A stretch of 20,308 bases of DNA from a virus: the IMG/VR virus record IMGVR_UViG_3300010885_050633, positions 1-20,308 of that record; one strand, given 5' to 3'. Shown here piece after piece: positions 1 through 6,065 of this stretch; the first letter of the stretch is position 1, and the number at the start of each line of letters is the position of its first letter. Below the pieces are notes generated by a model, which was given only the letters and a program-made list of their open reading frames with translations, searched no databases and was not told where the DNA came from. A program made the position numbers and the translations under genes.

Positions 1-180
1 ACAGTCGCGGCAGACGGCCGGGGCGGCCGGCTTGGGCGTCTCCCGGGCCGGGGGCGGCGGCTCGACCGCCAGCGCGGCGTATGCCACGTTGACGCTGCCG
101 GCTGCGCGGGCACGCTCCTGCTCAAGCAGCTGCGTGTCGGCGCTGGCGGCCGTCAGCACGTAGAGGATCCAGTGCCACAT
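1..180 (-). CDS. protein with CRDC motif, N-terminal part (3' end outside window)
   Basis: The ATG at 180 overlaps the preceding stop as TGATG and the frame is open to the left edge, giving 60 residues. It begins MWHWILYVLTAASADTQLLEQE, has an Ala/Arg helical stretch, a proline stretch (PPPPARETPKPAAPAP-like) and ends CRDC at the window edge. The C-x2-C at the end suggests a zinc site continuing outside the window. The start could be a weak signal or anchor. Function unknown. Confidence 0.5.
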   Translation of the reverse strand, partial: MWHWILYVLTAASADTQLLEQERARAAGSVNVAYAALAVEPPPPARETPKPAAPAVCRDC

Positions 181-461
181 CACCACACCTCGTTTCGCAG
201 CTGCTGGTGGCCGTCGGGGCCGAGGACCGCGTGAGCCAGGTGCACCTCGTCGGCATCGGCAGGGGGCGGCTCGGCGAACAGCAGGGCTGTGAGCCCGAAC
301 CGTGCGGCCACGCCGGCCACCTTCGCCAGGAACCGCAGCACGGGGCGGTCGGGTCGCGGCGGCGTCGGTCGCAGCGGAGACTCCGGAGCCGTGGCCAACC
401 ACCACGTCAGGGCCACGATGATCACGCCGGCGACCGCGAGTTTCTTTTGCGACTCAGACAT
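180..461 (-). CDS. small membrane-anchored protein (93 aa)
   Basis: A 93-residue protein. After a short polar start (MSESQKKLA) comes a single hydrophobic helix (VAGVIIVALTWWLATA, residues 9-25), then a Pro/Arg-rich linker (SPLRPTPPRPDRP). A second moderately hydrophobic stretch follows (VLRFLAKVAGVAARFGLTALLF), and the tail is acidic with several His residues. I chose the ATG at 461, which overlaps the upstream stop by eight bases; an in-frame extension to 500 is not needed. The N-in anchor with a proline-rich stalk resembles spanin-like proteins superficially, but nothing else supports that. Family not recognised. It ends in a TGATG overlap with the next gene. Confidence 0.6.
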   Translation of the reverse strand: MSESQKKLAVAGVIIVALTWWLATAPESPLRPTPPRPDRPVLRFLAKVAGVAARFGLTALLFAEPPPADADEVHLAHAVLGPDGHQQLRNEVW

Positions 462-684
462 TCGCTTCGCTCCAGAGACGATGCAGGTACAGCACGGCAA
501 CAGCGCCGATGATCGATCCTACGAACCCGGCCGGGCCGTGGCCGAACGGCAGCCCGCCGGCCATGCTGCCGAGACAGCCGATCGCGATCGTCGGCAGCCA
601 CCCGGCGGGGATCCGCGACGGCAGAAGCGAACGGGCAATTGCGCCCACGATCGCACCAAACACTGCCCACAGAATCAAATTCAT
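454..684 (-). CDS. GlsB/YeaQ/YmgE-type (transglycosylase-associated) small membrane protein, possible holin
   Basis: A 76-residue protein with three hydrophobic segments: NLILWAVFGAIVGAIARSLL, WLPTIAIGCLGSMAGGL and GFVGSIIGAVAVLYLHRL. The Gly-rich helices, the G-A-x-x-G start and the G-C-L-G-S-x-x-G-G middle are the pattern of the transglycosylase-associated (GlsB/YeaQ/YmgE) family. Cellular members are small stress-related membrane proteins of unclear function. In a phage, next to a peptidase, a three-span protein of this size could act as a holin; this is inference from position and topology. The start overlaps the peptidase stop as ATGA. Confidence 0.78.
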   Translation of the reverse strand: MNLILWAVFGAIVGAIARSLLPSRIPAGWLPTIAIGCLGSMAGGLPFGHGPAGFVGSIIGAVAVLYLHRLWSEANV

Positions 685-1748
685 AGTGCCAGCCCCCAGT
701 CAGCGTTTTGCAGATCCCGCCACTCATAGCTAGTGCCGATGGCCCACGAGTCGCCCTGCTGCAGGGCGGTTTCCACGTCGGGCCGCGACGCCCAAAAACT
801 GCCGTCGGGTTGATCGGCCGGCCACTTTGGACCGCTGACCCATTTCACGTACCAGGAGTTTTGAATCAGCGCCCCGTCGCGGCCGCCGCCGTTGTCCTTG
901 TGCCGCACGGCCCAGACCAGCATCGCATGCGACCAGGGCGTGCCGCGTGACAGAAAGCCCAGCGAGTCGCGCGTCCGCGGCGTCGGCCCATAGCCAACCT
1001 GCGAGCAGATGGCCACGGGGCTGCCCCGTTCCACGGCGGCGCACAGTTCCGCCCACGTCTGAACCTGCACGCACTTCGCCCGCCGCTTCGCGGCCTCGCG
1101 GCCGAGCTCGAGCGGCACACCGTCACGTCCCCACGACCTCGACAAGTCGATGGAATATTTCCGCAGATCGAACGGACCGTACTGCTGCCGATAGAGCACG
1201 CCGCCTATCGTCTTGTCCTTGCAGTTGCCGGTGAGCCAGCGGGCCGCGGCGCCGCCATAGCTCCCATCCCCACCGTAATTTCGCTCAAGCGGCGGCAGCC
1301 TGGCTGCCGTCCTGCTCCCGCCATAGATCGGCTCAGTCGCACATTCCAGCGGTGGCTCGCGGGTCTTGCCGGCGACGTGGTCCACGCATTCGGCAGCGTA
1401 TTCGCCGAGGCCGAACGCCATGCTGACGCAGGTGCCGGCGCTGCCCTGGTCCCACGACTGCCACGGCTTTCCGTAGCGCCGCTGGTGAGCGACGTTGACC
1501 GCGCGATACAAAAACGTGTCGCGGCCGGCCGCGTTCTTCATCGCGTCGGCACCAGCTTCGGCGAACGTCGGTTCCTGCAACTCTCGAAGGAACTCTCGGA
1601 CGCCCTCTGGGTTGGGCGTATAGCCGAACGATGAGTCGACACGCCGCAGCAGCCGGTGAGCGTAGTGATCGACGATCGCGCCGATCAACGCGGCCAGCGC
1701 GACGAACGCGATGGCGCTCCATGTCCACATCGCGCGACGGTAGGTCAT
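681..1748 (-). CDS. membrane-anchored papain-like (C1-type) cysteine peptidase
   Basis: A 355-residue protein. Residues 8-26 are a membrane anchor or signal (WTWSAIAFVALAALIGAIV). The papain-fold landmarks follow in order: SWDQGSAGTCVSMAFGLGEY (98-117), with Q101 of the oxyanion hole and C107 as nucleophile; WSHAMLVWAV (272-281), with H274; and IQNSWYVKW (295-303), with N297 and the following Ser-Trp. This is the full Cys-His-Asn set of the C1 family, so an active peptidase is likely. Several extra cysteines (121, 136, 176, 226, 236, 248) may form disulphides if it works outside the cytoplasm. The start at 1748 overlaps the upstream stop as TGATG; a longer in-frame extension is rejected. In phages the role might be host envelope degradation or protein processing. 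Confidence 0.85.
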   Translation of the reverse strand: MTYRRAMWTWSAIAFVALAALIGAIVDHYAHRLLRRVDSSFGYTPNPEGVREFLRELQEPTFAEAGADAMKNAAGRDTFLYRAVNVAHQRRYGKPWQSWDQGSAGTCVSMAFGLGEYAAECVDHVAGKTREPPLECATEPIYGGSRTAARLPPLERNYGGDGSYGGAAARWLTGNCKDKTIGGVLYRQQYGPFDLRKYSIDLSRSWGRDGVPLELGREAAKRRAKCVQVQTWAELCAAVERGSPVAICSQVGYGPTPRTRDSLGFLSRGTPWSHAMLVWAVRHKDNGGGRDGALIQNSWYVKWVSGPKWPADQPDGSFWASRPDVETALQQGDSWAIGTSYEWRDLQNADWGLAL

Positions 1749-1993
1749 CAATCGACCTCCTCGCCGAGACGTCGAAGACGCGGCAGCACGCGCGGAAGCA
1801 CCGGGCCGGGGTCGTCGGCCGGCTTGCACTCACACCGCGTGAGCTCTCGGCGAATGCCCTTGAGCTCGCCATAGATCATTCCCAGCCACAGCGGGCATGC
1901 CACCGCTGACACGCCGATGAATAGCACCGCGACGAGGTGCAGCACGTAGAGGCCGTTGTCGATAATTTCCCACACGACGTCGGCGAATTTCAT
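1748..1993 (-). CDS. small membrane protein (81 aa)
   Basis: An 81-residue protein with a hydrophobic stretch at about residues 15-42 (LYVLHLVAVLFIGVSAVACPLWLGMIYGEL), enough for one membrane helix or a short hairpin. A basic, Pro-rich cytoplasmic-type tail follows (GIRRELTRCECKP...RRLGEEVD). The start at 1993 is fixed by an ATGA overlap; longer in-frame extensions have no support. The size and topology are compatible with a holin or an accessory to the peptidase encoded next, with which it overlaps as TGATG. Confidence 0.6.
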   Translation of the reverse strand: MKFADVVWEIIDNGLYVLHLVAVLFIGVSAVACPLWLGMIYGELKGIRRELTRCECKPADDPGPVLPRVLPRLRRLGEEVD

Positions 1994-2448
1994 CGGATGG
2001 ACTCCTCGGCCGCGGTGGCCAGTGCACGGTAAGCGTCGACCCACCGACCTCGAGCAGCTGCGTCGAGCGGGCCGCCCGAGGTGCCGGCGACCTCGTCGAG
2101 ATACTTGCCGGCGGCCGCCGTGGCGTGGGGCTGCTTCTGCGTCAGCCGGCGGGGCAGAAACCGCCCCTCGGCCGCCGCCACCTTCACGTCCTCGATCTGC
2201 ACGCCCGTCGTGATCCGCGGCTGCTGCCGCGTGCCATCGACCTCAAGCGCGTCGGCGATGCCGCGGCACAGCCCGGCAAATGCCGCGGCGTCTTCGGCGG
2301 CATCCGGGCCAATCCACTTGCCGCGGAGCGTGAACTGCCCGGGTGGAATCGGGGCCGGCGTTGAGTTGCGCGGGGCAAACTCAACGTAGGCCGCGACTGC
2401 GGCAAGGAGGAGCAATCCGGTTGCGATCATCAATTTCTGCTGGTTCAT
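1990..2448 (-). CDS. membrane-anchored protein of unknown function (152 aa)
   Basis: A 152-residue protein with an N-terminal membrane anchor or uncleaved signal (MIATGLLLLAAVAAYVEF, residues 7-24) and a Pro-rich hinge. The globular domain has recognisable blocks: LRGKWIGPDAAEDAAAFAGLCRGIADALE (about 41-69), PRITTGVQIEDVKV and KYLDEVAGTSGGPLDAAARGRWVDAYRALATAAEE at the end. No catalytic motif was recognised. It is translationally coupled on both sides by ATGA. It probably acts at the inner membrane or periplasmic face together with its neighbours, as part of the lysis or envelope module (inference). Confidence 0.65.
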   Translation of the reverse strand: MNQQKLMIATGLLLLAAVAAYVEFAPRNSTPAPIPPGQFTLRGKWIGPDAAEDAAAFAGLCRGIADALEVDGTRQQPRITTGVQIEDVKVAAAEGRFLPRRLTQKQPHATAAAGKYLDEVAGTSGGPLDAAARGRWVDAYRALATAAEESIR

Positions 2449-2717
2449 TTCTTGCTCCCGTGGAGCAGGTCGAGCCAGAGAACGTCGACGGCCTTCGCCG
2501 AGTCTTCGTCGAGCGCGTCGGTCGCGGCCAACCGGTCGCGGACCTCGAGCAGACTGTCGATCGCGTCACGCGCGGCCGGGGCCGGGGGGGCTTTGTCGAC
2601 AACCGGTTGAACGCGAAACAAATCCTCTGCCGGAGGAAAGTTGGGCAGAGCATTCGTAACGCCCTTGGGCCAGAACAGAAACGCGAGAGCGACGGCAACC
2701 AGCAGCAGGGCGATCAT
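2445..2717 (-). CDS. small membrane-anchored protein (90 aa)
   Basis: A 90-residue protein with an N-terminal hydrophobic helix (MIALLLVAVALAFLFW, residues 1-16) and then a Pro-rich linker. A helical domain, ARDAIDSLLEVRDRLAATDALDEDSAKAVDVLWLDLLHG, ends the protein. The start at 2717 is fixed by an ATGA overlap with the preceding stop; the longer in-frame extension upstream is rejected as Arg-rich shadow. The topology predicted from sequence is a single anchor with a soluble C-terminal domain. I have the impression of similar short proteins in planctomycete phages and prophages, without a known function. It is coupled by ATGA to the next gene. Confidence 0.65.
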   Translation of the reverse strand: MIALLLVAVALAFLFWPKGVTNALPNFPPAEDLFRVQPVVDKAPPAPAARDAIDSLLEVRDRLAATDALDEDSAKAVDVLWLDLLHGSKK

Positions 2718-3070
2718 GCAGACCTCGTGATCGGAATGAGGGATTCGACGGCCCCGGACGCGATCGCGAGCACAAGCGTCCGCGTAGCGGGGCGGATGAT
2801 GGTCCAGAACGGATACATGGCCAGCGGCACGCAACGGTCGGCAGTCGAGTCGAAAAGAGATGCGACTGCCGTCAGCACAAGCGTTTTCTTCTCGGCACCC
2901 GTCAGCCCGGAGATCGTGTCGAGACCGGCGACGGCCTGGTGCAGCAAATCGATCAGCAGTTTTCCGAACGTCTGCCACGTCATGCCGACGGCGGCCTGAG
3001 CGCGCGCAGAAGTCAGAAACGCAGTGATCTGCGCCACGATTGCGTGCAGGTTTTCAGCCGGAGCGATCAT
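2714..3070 (-). CDS. helical protein, possibly membrane-associated (118 aa)
   Basis: A 118-residue, mostly helical protein starting MIAPAENLHAIVAQITAFLTS. I chose the ATG at 3070, which overlaps the upstream stop as TGATG; an in-frame extension of 44 residues to 3202 reads as the shadow of the upstream gene. SGLTGAEKKTLVLTAVASLFD (around 61-81) is an amphipathic helix pair. PLAMYPFWTIIRPATRTLVLAIASGAVESLIPI near the end is hydrophobic enough for one or two membrane-associated helices. Its place at the head of a run of membrane-anchored genes makes a holin-like or accessory role possible. No family was recognised with certainty. Confidence 0.6.
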   Translation of the reverse strand: MIAPAENLHAIVAQITAFLTSARAQAAVGMTWQTFGKLLIDLLHQAVAGLDTISGLTGAEKKTLVLTAVASLFDSTADRCVPLAMYPFWTIIRPATRTLVLAIASGAVESLIPITRSA

Positions 3071-3576
3071 CAGCTGTTGTCCGAGTAGGTGCCGACGCCG
3101 GCAAACGCCATGTCGAAGGTCACGCTGCCGCTCGATGGATTGGCAACGTACAGCGTCTTGTTGCCGGCAGTGATTGCGATGCCGTCTTGGTAATCGTTCC
3201 ACCTATAGCTGCCGCCGCGGTTGATTCGGGCAGCGTAGCCAGTGGTGTCCTGCGGCGAGATGACCCCATACAGGATGTAGCGGCCGGCGGCCGTCTCGTT
3301 GTTGACGACGATGACGTCGCGCAGCGTCGAGATCGAAACCTTTCCCACATAGCCAAACGCAGACGCCGGCAGGTTGGTCAGATCGAATGACGCGGCCTGG
3401 CCGGCGGCAATCGTCGTCTCGGCCGCCCACGCCACGTTGGCTTGCCCGGCCCCGCTCCCGTTAGCAATGTTGACCGACGATCGCACCTCGGCATTGGCGA
3501 TCACGTTGCCGACCAGCTGCGTGTCGGTCAGCGCAAAGGTCAGTCGGTCATAGCCCGTGACTGATAACGTCGGCAT
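3070..3576 (-). CDS. beta-rich putative virion structural protein
   Basis: A 168-residue protein rich in Ala, Gly, Thr, Val and Asn, made of alternating strands: LSVTGYDRLTFALTD, GKVSISTLRDVIVVNNE, RYILYGVISPQDTTGY and NKTLYVANPSSGSVTFDMAF. The pattern is that of a small beta-sandwich capsid-decoration, tail or fibre protein. No signal peptide or membrane segment is present. It begins four bases after the small CxCxxC gene and ends in a TGATG overlap with a set of membrane-associated proteins, so it lies at the border between structural genes and the last module. No family was recognised. Confidence 0.6.
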   Translation of the reverse strand: MPTLSVTGYDRLTFALTDTQLVGNVIANAEVRSSVNIANGSGAGQANVAWAAETTIAAGQAASFDLTNLPASAFGYVGKVSISTLRDVIVVNNETAAGRYILYGVISPQDTTGYAARINRGGSYRWNDYQDGIAITAGNKTLYVANPSSGSVTFDMAFAGVGTYSDNS

Positions 3577-3579
3577 CGG

Positions 3580-3807
3580 TTATCTCGCGATTTTCGTGTG
3601 ATCGACGTTGAAACCGATGCGGCACGCCCAGCACCGACAGGTGTTCTCGGCGGTCGCCGGCCGGGAGGTGATCACGCCGATTCCGACGCGACGCAGGGGC
3701 TGGTAGTGCACGTGATCACCAGACGGCGGCGCGAGTGGCTCGCGCCCTTGGGCGCTATGGCGAAAGTGCGTGTCGGCGAGTCGAGTGTGATTCGGTTTCA
3801 CCGGCAT
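3580..3807 (-). CDS. small basic protein with CxCxxC motif
   Basis: A 75-residue, Arg/His-rich protein filling the space after copy B of the repeated motif. The C-terminal part is VITSRP...TCRCWACRIGFNVDH, with a C-x-C-x2-C group and nearby His residues that could bind a metal ion. The ATG at 3807 directly follows TAGGAG, too close for normal use, so a GTG two codons later (3801) may be the real start, with AGGAG six bases before it. The family was not recognised. The small size, motif and compact fit (three bases before the next gene) favour a real gene, but it could be a leader region with chance coding potential. Confidence 0.5.
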   Translation of the reverse strand: MPVKPNHTRLADTHFRHSAQGREPLAPPSGDHVHYQPLRRVGIGVITSRPATAENTCRCWACRIGFNVDHTKIAR

Positions 3808-3809
3808 CT

Positions 3810-3826
3810 CCTACCGTCATTGTACC
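3810..3826 (-). promoter_or_regulatory. promoter-like/operator-like 17-base motif, copy B
   Basis: The minus strand reads GGTACAATGACGGTAGG in the 24-base spacer after the diphosphohydrolase stop and just before a 75-residue gene. TACAAT resembles a -10 box; no convincing -35 is present. It matches copy A (13799-13815) at 15 of 17 positions. If transcription began about seven bases after TACAAT, the transcript would start almost at the ATG at 3807, so initiation might serve the gene starting at 3576 or a GTG at 3801. Confidence 0.5.
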
Positions 3827-3831
3827 TTTGT

Positions 3832-4629
3832 TCAGGTGGGCGGTTTGCAGCCCGGACCACGCAGTGTTTGCTCGTTGAGATGTCTCCAGAGCTCCTCGGA
3901 GTGGATGGCCGCGAGGAGATTCCACGCGGCGTGACCGAGGTGCGGTTCGGTGCGGTCGCCAGCCAAAAACTGGTAGACGTGCGCGATGGCGTGGTTCAGC
4001 AGATCGTTTACCGGCATGCCCTTTTCCCAGTTCCAGTCGCCGTATTTTTCGGCCCCCTCAGCACACGCGCGAGCGACCTCGCGAAGGCCGATCGGCGAGA
4101 CCAGGTCATACCGAAACTGCTCGACGCTGTCCGATCGAACCGCACCCGTGCCGAATTTGGCCGTTGTGCCCGGTTGCGGCAGCACTACAGGCACACAGTC
4201 CTCGTTGCTCACCACACGCACCTCGAGCGGATCGGCGGCATACGGATCCTGCAGTCGCTGATGCAGTTCACGCTGCCGGTCCCGCACGGCAGCCCACGCC
4301 GCATCCAGCTGCTCGCTGTTCATTGCAGACACGCACATCGGCTCCGGAAACTCAGCCTCCGGCAGCGGAGTCGCCACGGTGAGTTCCACGTCTGCATAGG
4401 ACTCCGGCAGGTTCAGGGCCGGGGGCGGATCGCAGCGCTTCGCCGAAATTGCGGCACGCATCTCAGCGTTCTTCTTCTCCAACTCTTCGATCGTGCTCAC
4501 AAGGGTTTTCCTTTCCTGAATCATTCGGGCGACGTCTGCGGCCAGCGCCCCGCTGGTGCCGGTCCATTGCCCCTGAAATCGATATGCCCTGGCACGGGCT
4601 TCCGCGATGTATTCGTCGGTAAGTGTCAC
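3832..4629 (-). CDS. MazG-like nucleotide diphosphohydrolase (DUF5664/MazZ-like C-terminal domain)
   Basis: A 265-residue protein starting at GTG within a GTGA overlap. Residues 35-65 are a probable coiled coil (ARMIQERKTLVSTIEELEKK). Residues 75-165 are a linker without a recognised fold. Residues 171-245 match the DUF5664/dATP-dGTP diphosphohydrolase pattern of the all-alpha MazG-like superfamily: FRYDLVSPIGLREVARAC, EGAEKYGDWNWEKGMP (191-206) and NHAIAHVYQFLAGD...GHAAWNLLAAIH. Acidic and His residues at the expected helix positions (E191, E194, H213, H217, D225, H233, N237) support metal-dependent hydrolysis of dNTPs. A related protein, MazZ of cyanophage S-2L, supports 2-aminoadenine DNA synthesis, but no purZ-like gene is in the window. 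The coupled metallophosphoesterase could complete dephosphorylation (inference). Confidence 0.72.
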   Translation of the reverse strand: MTLTDEYIAEARARAYRFQGQWTGTSGALAADVARMIQERKTLVSTIEELEKKNAEMRAAISAKRCDPPPALNLPESYADVELTVATPLPEAEFPEPMCVSAMNSEQLDAAWAAVRDRQRELHQRLQDPYAADPLEVRVVSNEDCVPVVLPQPGTTAKFGTGAVRSDSVEQFRYDLVSPIGLREVARACAEGAEKYGDWNWEKGMPVNDLLNHAIAHVYQFLAGDRTEPHLGHAAWNLLAAIHSEELWRHLNEQTLRGPGCKPPT

Positions 4630-5630
4630 GACGTCCGCACCACGCCGTCTTTGGTGATTCGCATGTTCTGGACGTCAAACTCACCGTCGGATCGCACGTC
4701 GACCGTGGCGAACCCCCAGTTGTATTTGTTGAGCCGCGCATACTCCGGACGCAGGTCGGCGAGACAGCCGGTCGACCAGCAGAACACCTCGTTGCCCCAC
4801 ATGTCTGGCTCGCAGTGCCCCGAGGTGCGATGCCCGTGCCCCTCGAGCACGGTATGGTGCAGACGCAGGAACGCACCGCGGGCCTGGTTCACCGGCGCGC
4901 TGATGCCCTTGCCCTTTTCGTGTCCGTGCAGCACCGGGAGTTTGCCGAGCATGACCGGCAGCTGGTCGCCAACCATGTCGATGTTCAGGGTGTTGCAATG
5001 CGTCCACGCGGCCAGACTCATCTCCGGCTGCAACGAGAGCTCGGCCGCATGCTGCCACAGCCAGTGCTGATAACGCTCCTCGTGGTTGCCCTGCTTGTAG
5101 ACTATCTTGATTCCCGGGAACTCCTGCCGCAGCCACGCCAGCAGCTGCCGCACCTGGTCGAGTTCGCCGCCGAAGTCGCGGTTGGCGGGGTTCTTGACAT
5201 ACCGCGAAATCGAATAGAAATCCGCGATGTCGCCGTTGAGCAACAACCCGACTATCTGCGTCGACTTGAGGTGCTCGACGGCGGCCCGCAGCGCCAACTC
5301 CGAGTGATAGGGCACGTGGATGTCGGAGAGCACGCCCCAGACGCCGGGCACGCCGGGATCGTATGGCACCCATTCCGCCGCACGGCTTTTCGGCATCGGC
5401 ACGCCGTCGCCGGGCTGCCGCGCCGGCCGCGAAAATGTCTTGTTTGCCGTCTCCGATCGGCTGCGTTTGCCGCGCTGGCCGAATTGATCGCGGATTCGAC
5501 CTCGAGCAGACTCAAGCGTGATCGCGTTATTGGTGGCCTCGACGAGCTTGCGCGCAAGCGACCTGGCCGGATGGTCTGGATACTCAGAGACGATCTGTCT
5601 GGCCATCCGCGTGATTTCGTCGTTTGGCAT
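4626..5630 (-). CDS. calcineurin-like metallophosphoesterase with N-terminal helical domain
   Basis: A 334-residue protein with the full metallophosphoesterase motif set: SDIHVPYH (102-109; D103, H105), NGDIADF (132-138; D134), GNHEER (181-186; N182, H183), LHGHEKG (234-240; H235) and EGHGHRTSG (263-271). Residues 1-60 form a compact helical domain (ARQIVSEYPDHPARSLARKLV...ARGRIRDQFGQRG) that could bind DNA or another protein. The fold hydrolyses phosphomono- or diesters using two metal ions; the phage substrate is unknown, and nucleotide or DNA-end processing are candidates. I chose the ATG at 5630 because GGAG lies upstream; a TTG at 5684 would add eighteen residues. The 69 bases before the start hold nothing I can name. 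Its stop overlaps the next gene as GTGA. Confidence 0.9.
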   Translation of the reverse strand: MPNDEITRMARQIVSEYPDHPARSLARKLVEATNNAITLESARGRIRDQFGQRGKRSRSETANKTFSRPARQPGDGVPMPKSRAAEWVPYDPGVPGVWGVLSDIHVPYHSELALRAAVEHLKSTQIVGLLLNGDIADFYSISRYVKNPANRDFGGELDQVRQLLAWLRQEFPGIKIVYKQGNHEERYQHWLWQHAAELSLQPEMSLAAWTHCNTLNIDMVGDQLPVMLGKLPVLHGHEKGKGISAPVNQARGAFLRLHHTVLEGHGHRTSGHCEPDMWGNEVFCWSTGCLADLRPEYARLNKYNWGFATVDVRSDGEFDVQNMRITKDGVVRTS

Positions 5631-5699
5631 GATGTCTCCGGGGAGGGAGTAACTGCAGACTGCCAGATCGGGAATGCGGTGCAATAGCAGTCAGAAAAG

Positions 5700-6062
5700 T
5701 CACCAACGCCCGTCAGGGCATTTCTGATCCGCCCAACTGAGCTTTGAAACGTACCCAGCCACGCGGCTGACTGGACATCCGCACAGGTTGCAGGAATCGT
5801 CTCGCAAGTGCTCGCACGTCAAGCAAATGTCGTGGCGACGGATGATTTCCTCGTCGCTCGCCATCGGCATTCCGGCGGCGACGTGCGAGACGGCTGCACG
5901 GGCGACGTTCTTGACCTTGGTCAAGAAAGATGGAGCGTCTGTACGCGTCATTTCTGGCATCGGCACGTAACCGCACTCGCGGATTAGACCGACGATGGCC
6001 GTCTTATGCCCGCAGACGACGCACTGACCATCTTCGTAACGACAGTATGCGACTGATTGCAT
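5700..6062 (-). CDS. small cysteine-rich putative zinc-binding protein
   Basis: A 120-residue protein with ten cysteines. An N-terminal cluster is CRYEDGQCVVCGH (7-19). A C-terminal cluster begins CLTCEHLRDDSCNLCGC (80-96) and ends KCPDGRW (114-120), giving C-x2-C-x7-C-x2-C-x-C followed 18 residues later by a CP. The C-terminal pattern with a final CP..W is one I associate with small uncharacterised proteins of phages and bacteria, probably zinc ribbons. The middle (residues 45-75) is a basic-to-acidic helical linker. It lies three bases after the cysteine-rich tail gene. Possible roles are tail-tip metal binding or a regulatory zinc protein; neither is shown. A 69-base spacer with no evident signal precedes it on the plus-strand side. 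Confidence 0.7.
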   Translation of the reverse strand: MQSVAYCRYEDGQCVVCGHKTAIVGLIRECGYVPMPEMTRTDAPSFLTKVKNVARAAVSHVAAGMPMASDEEIIRRHDICLTCEHLRDDSCNLCGCPVSRVAGYVSKLSWADQKCPDGRW

Positions 6063-6065
6063 GCG

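Noticed and set aside
2714-3202. Longer versions of several small genes (for example starting at 3202, 2978, 2044, 1829 or 500)
   Set aside because: The extra N-terminal residues are Arg/His-rich shadows of the upstream gene, and the internal ATGs give exact stop/start overlaps.
3598-5070. Long plus-strand open frame (490 codons)
   Set aside because: It runs opposite the diphosphohydrolase, the metallophosphoesterase and the small CxCxxC gene, whose motifs are specific; no domain was seen in the plus-strand reading.
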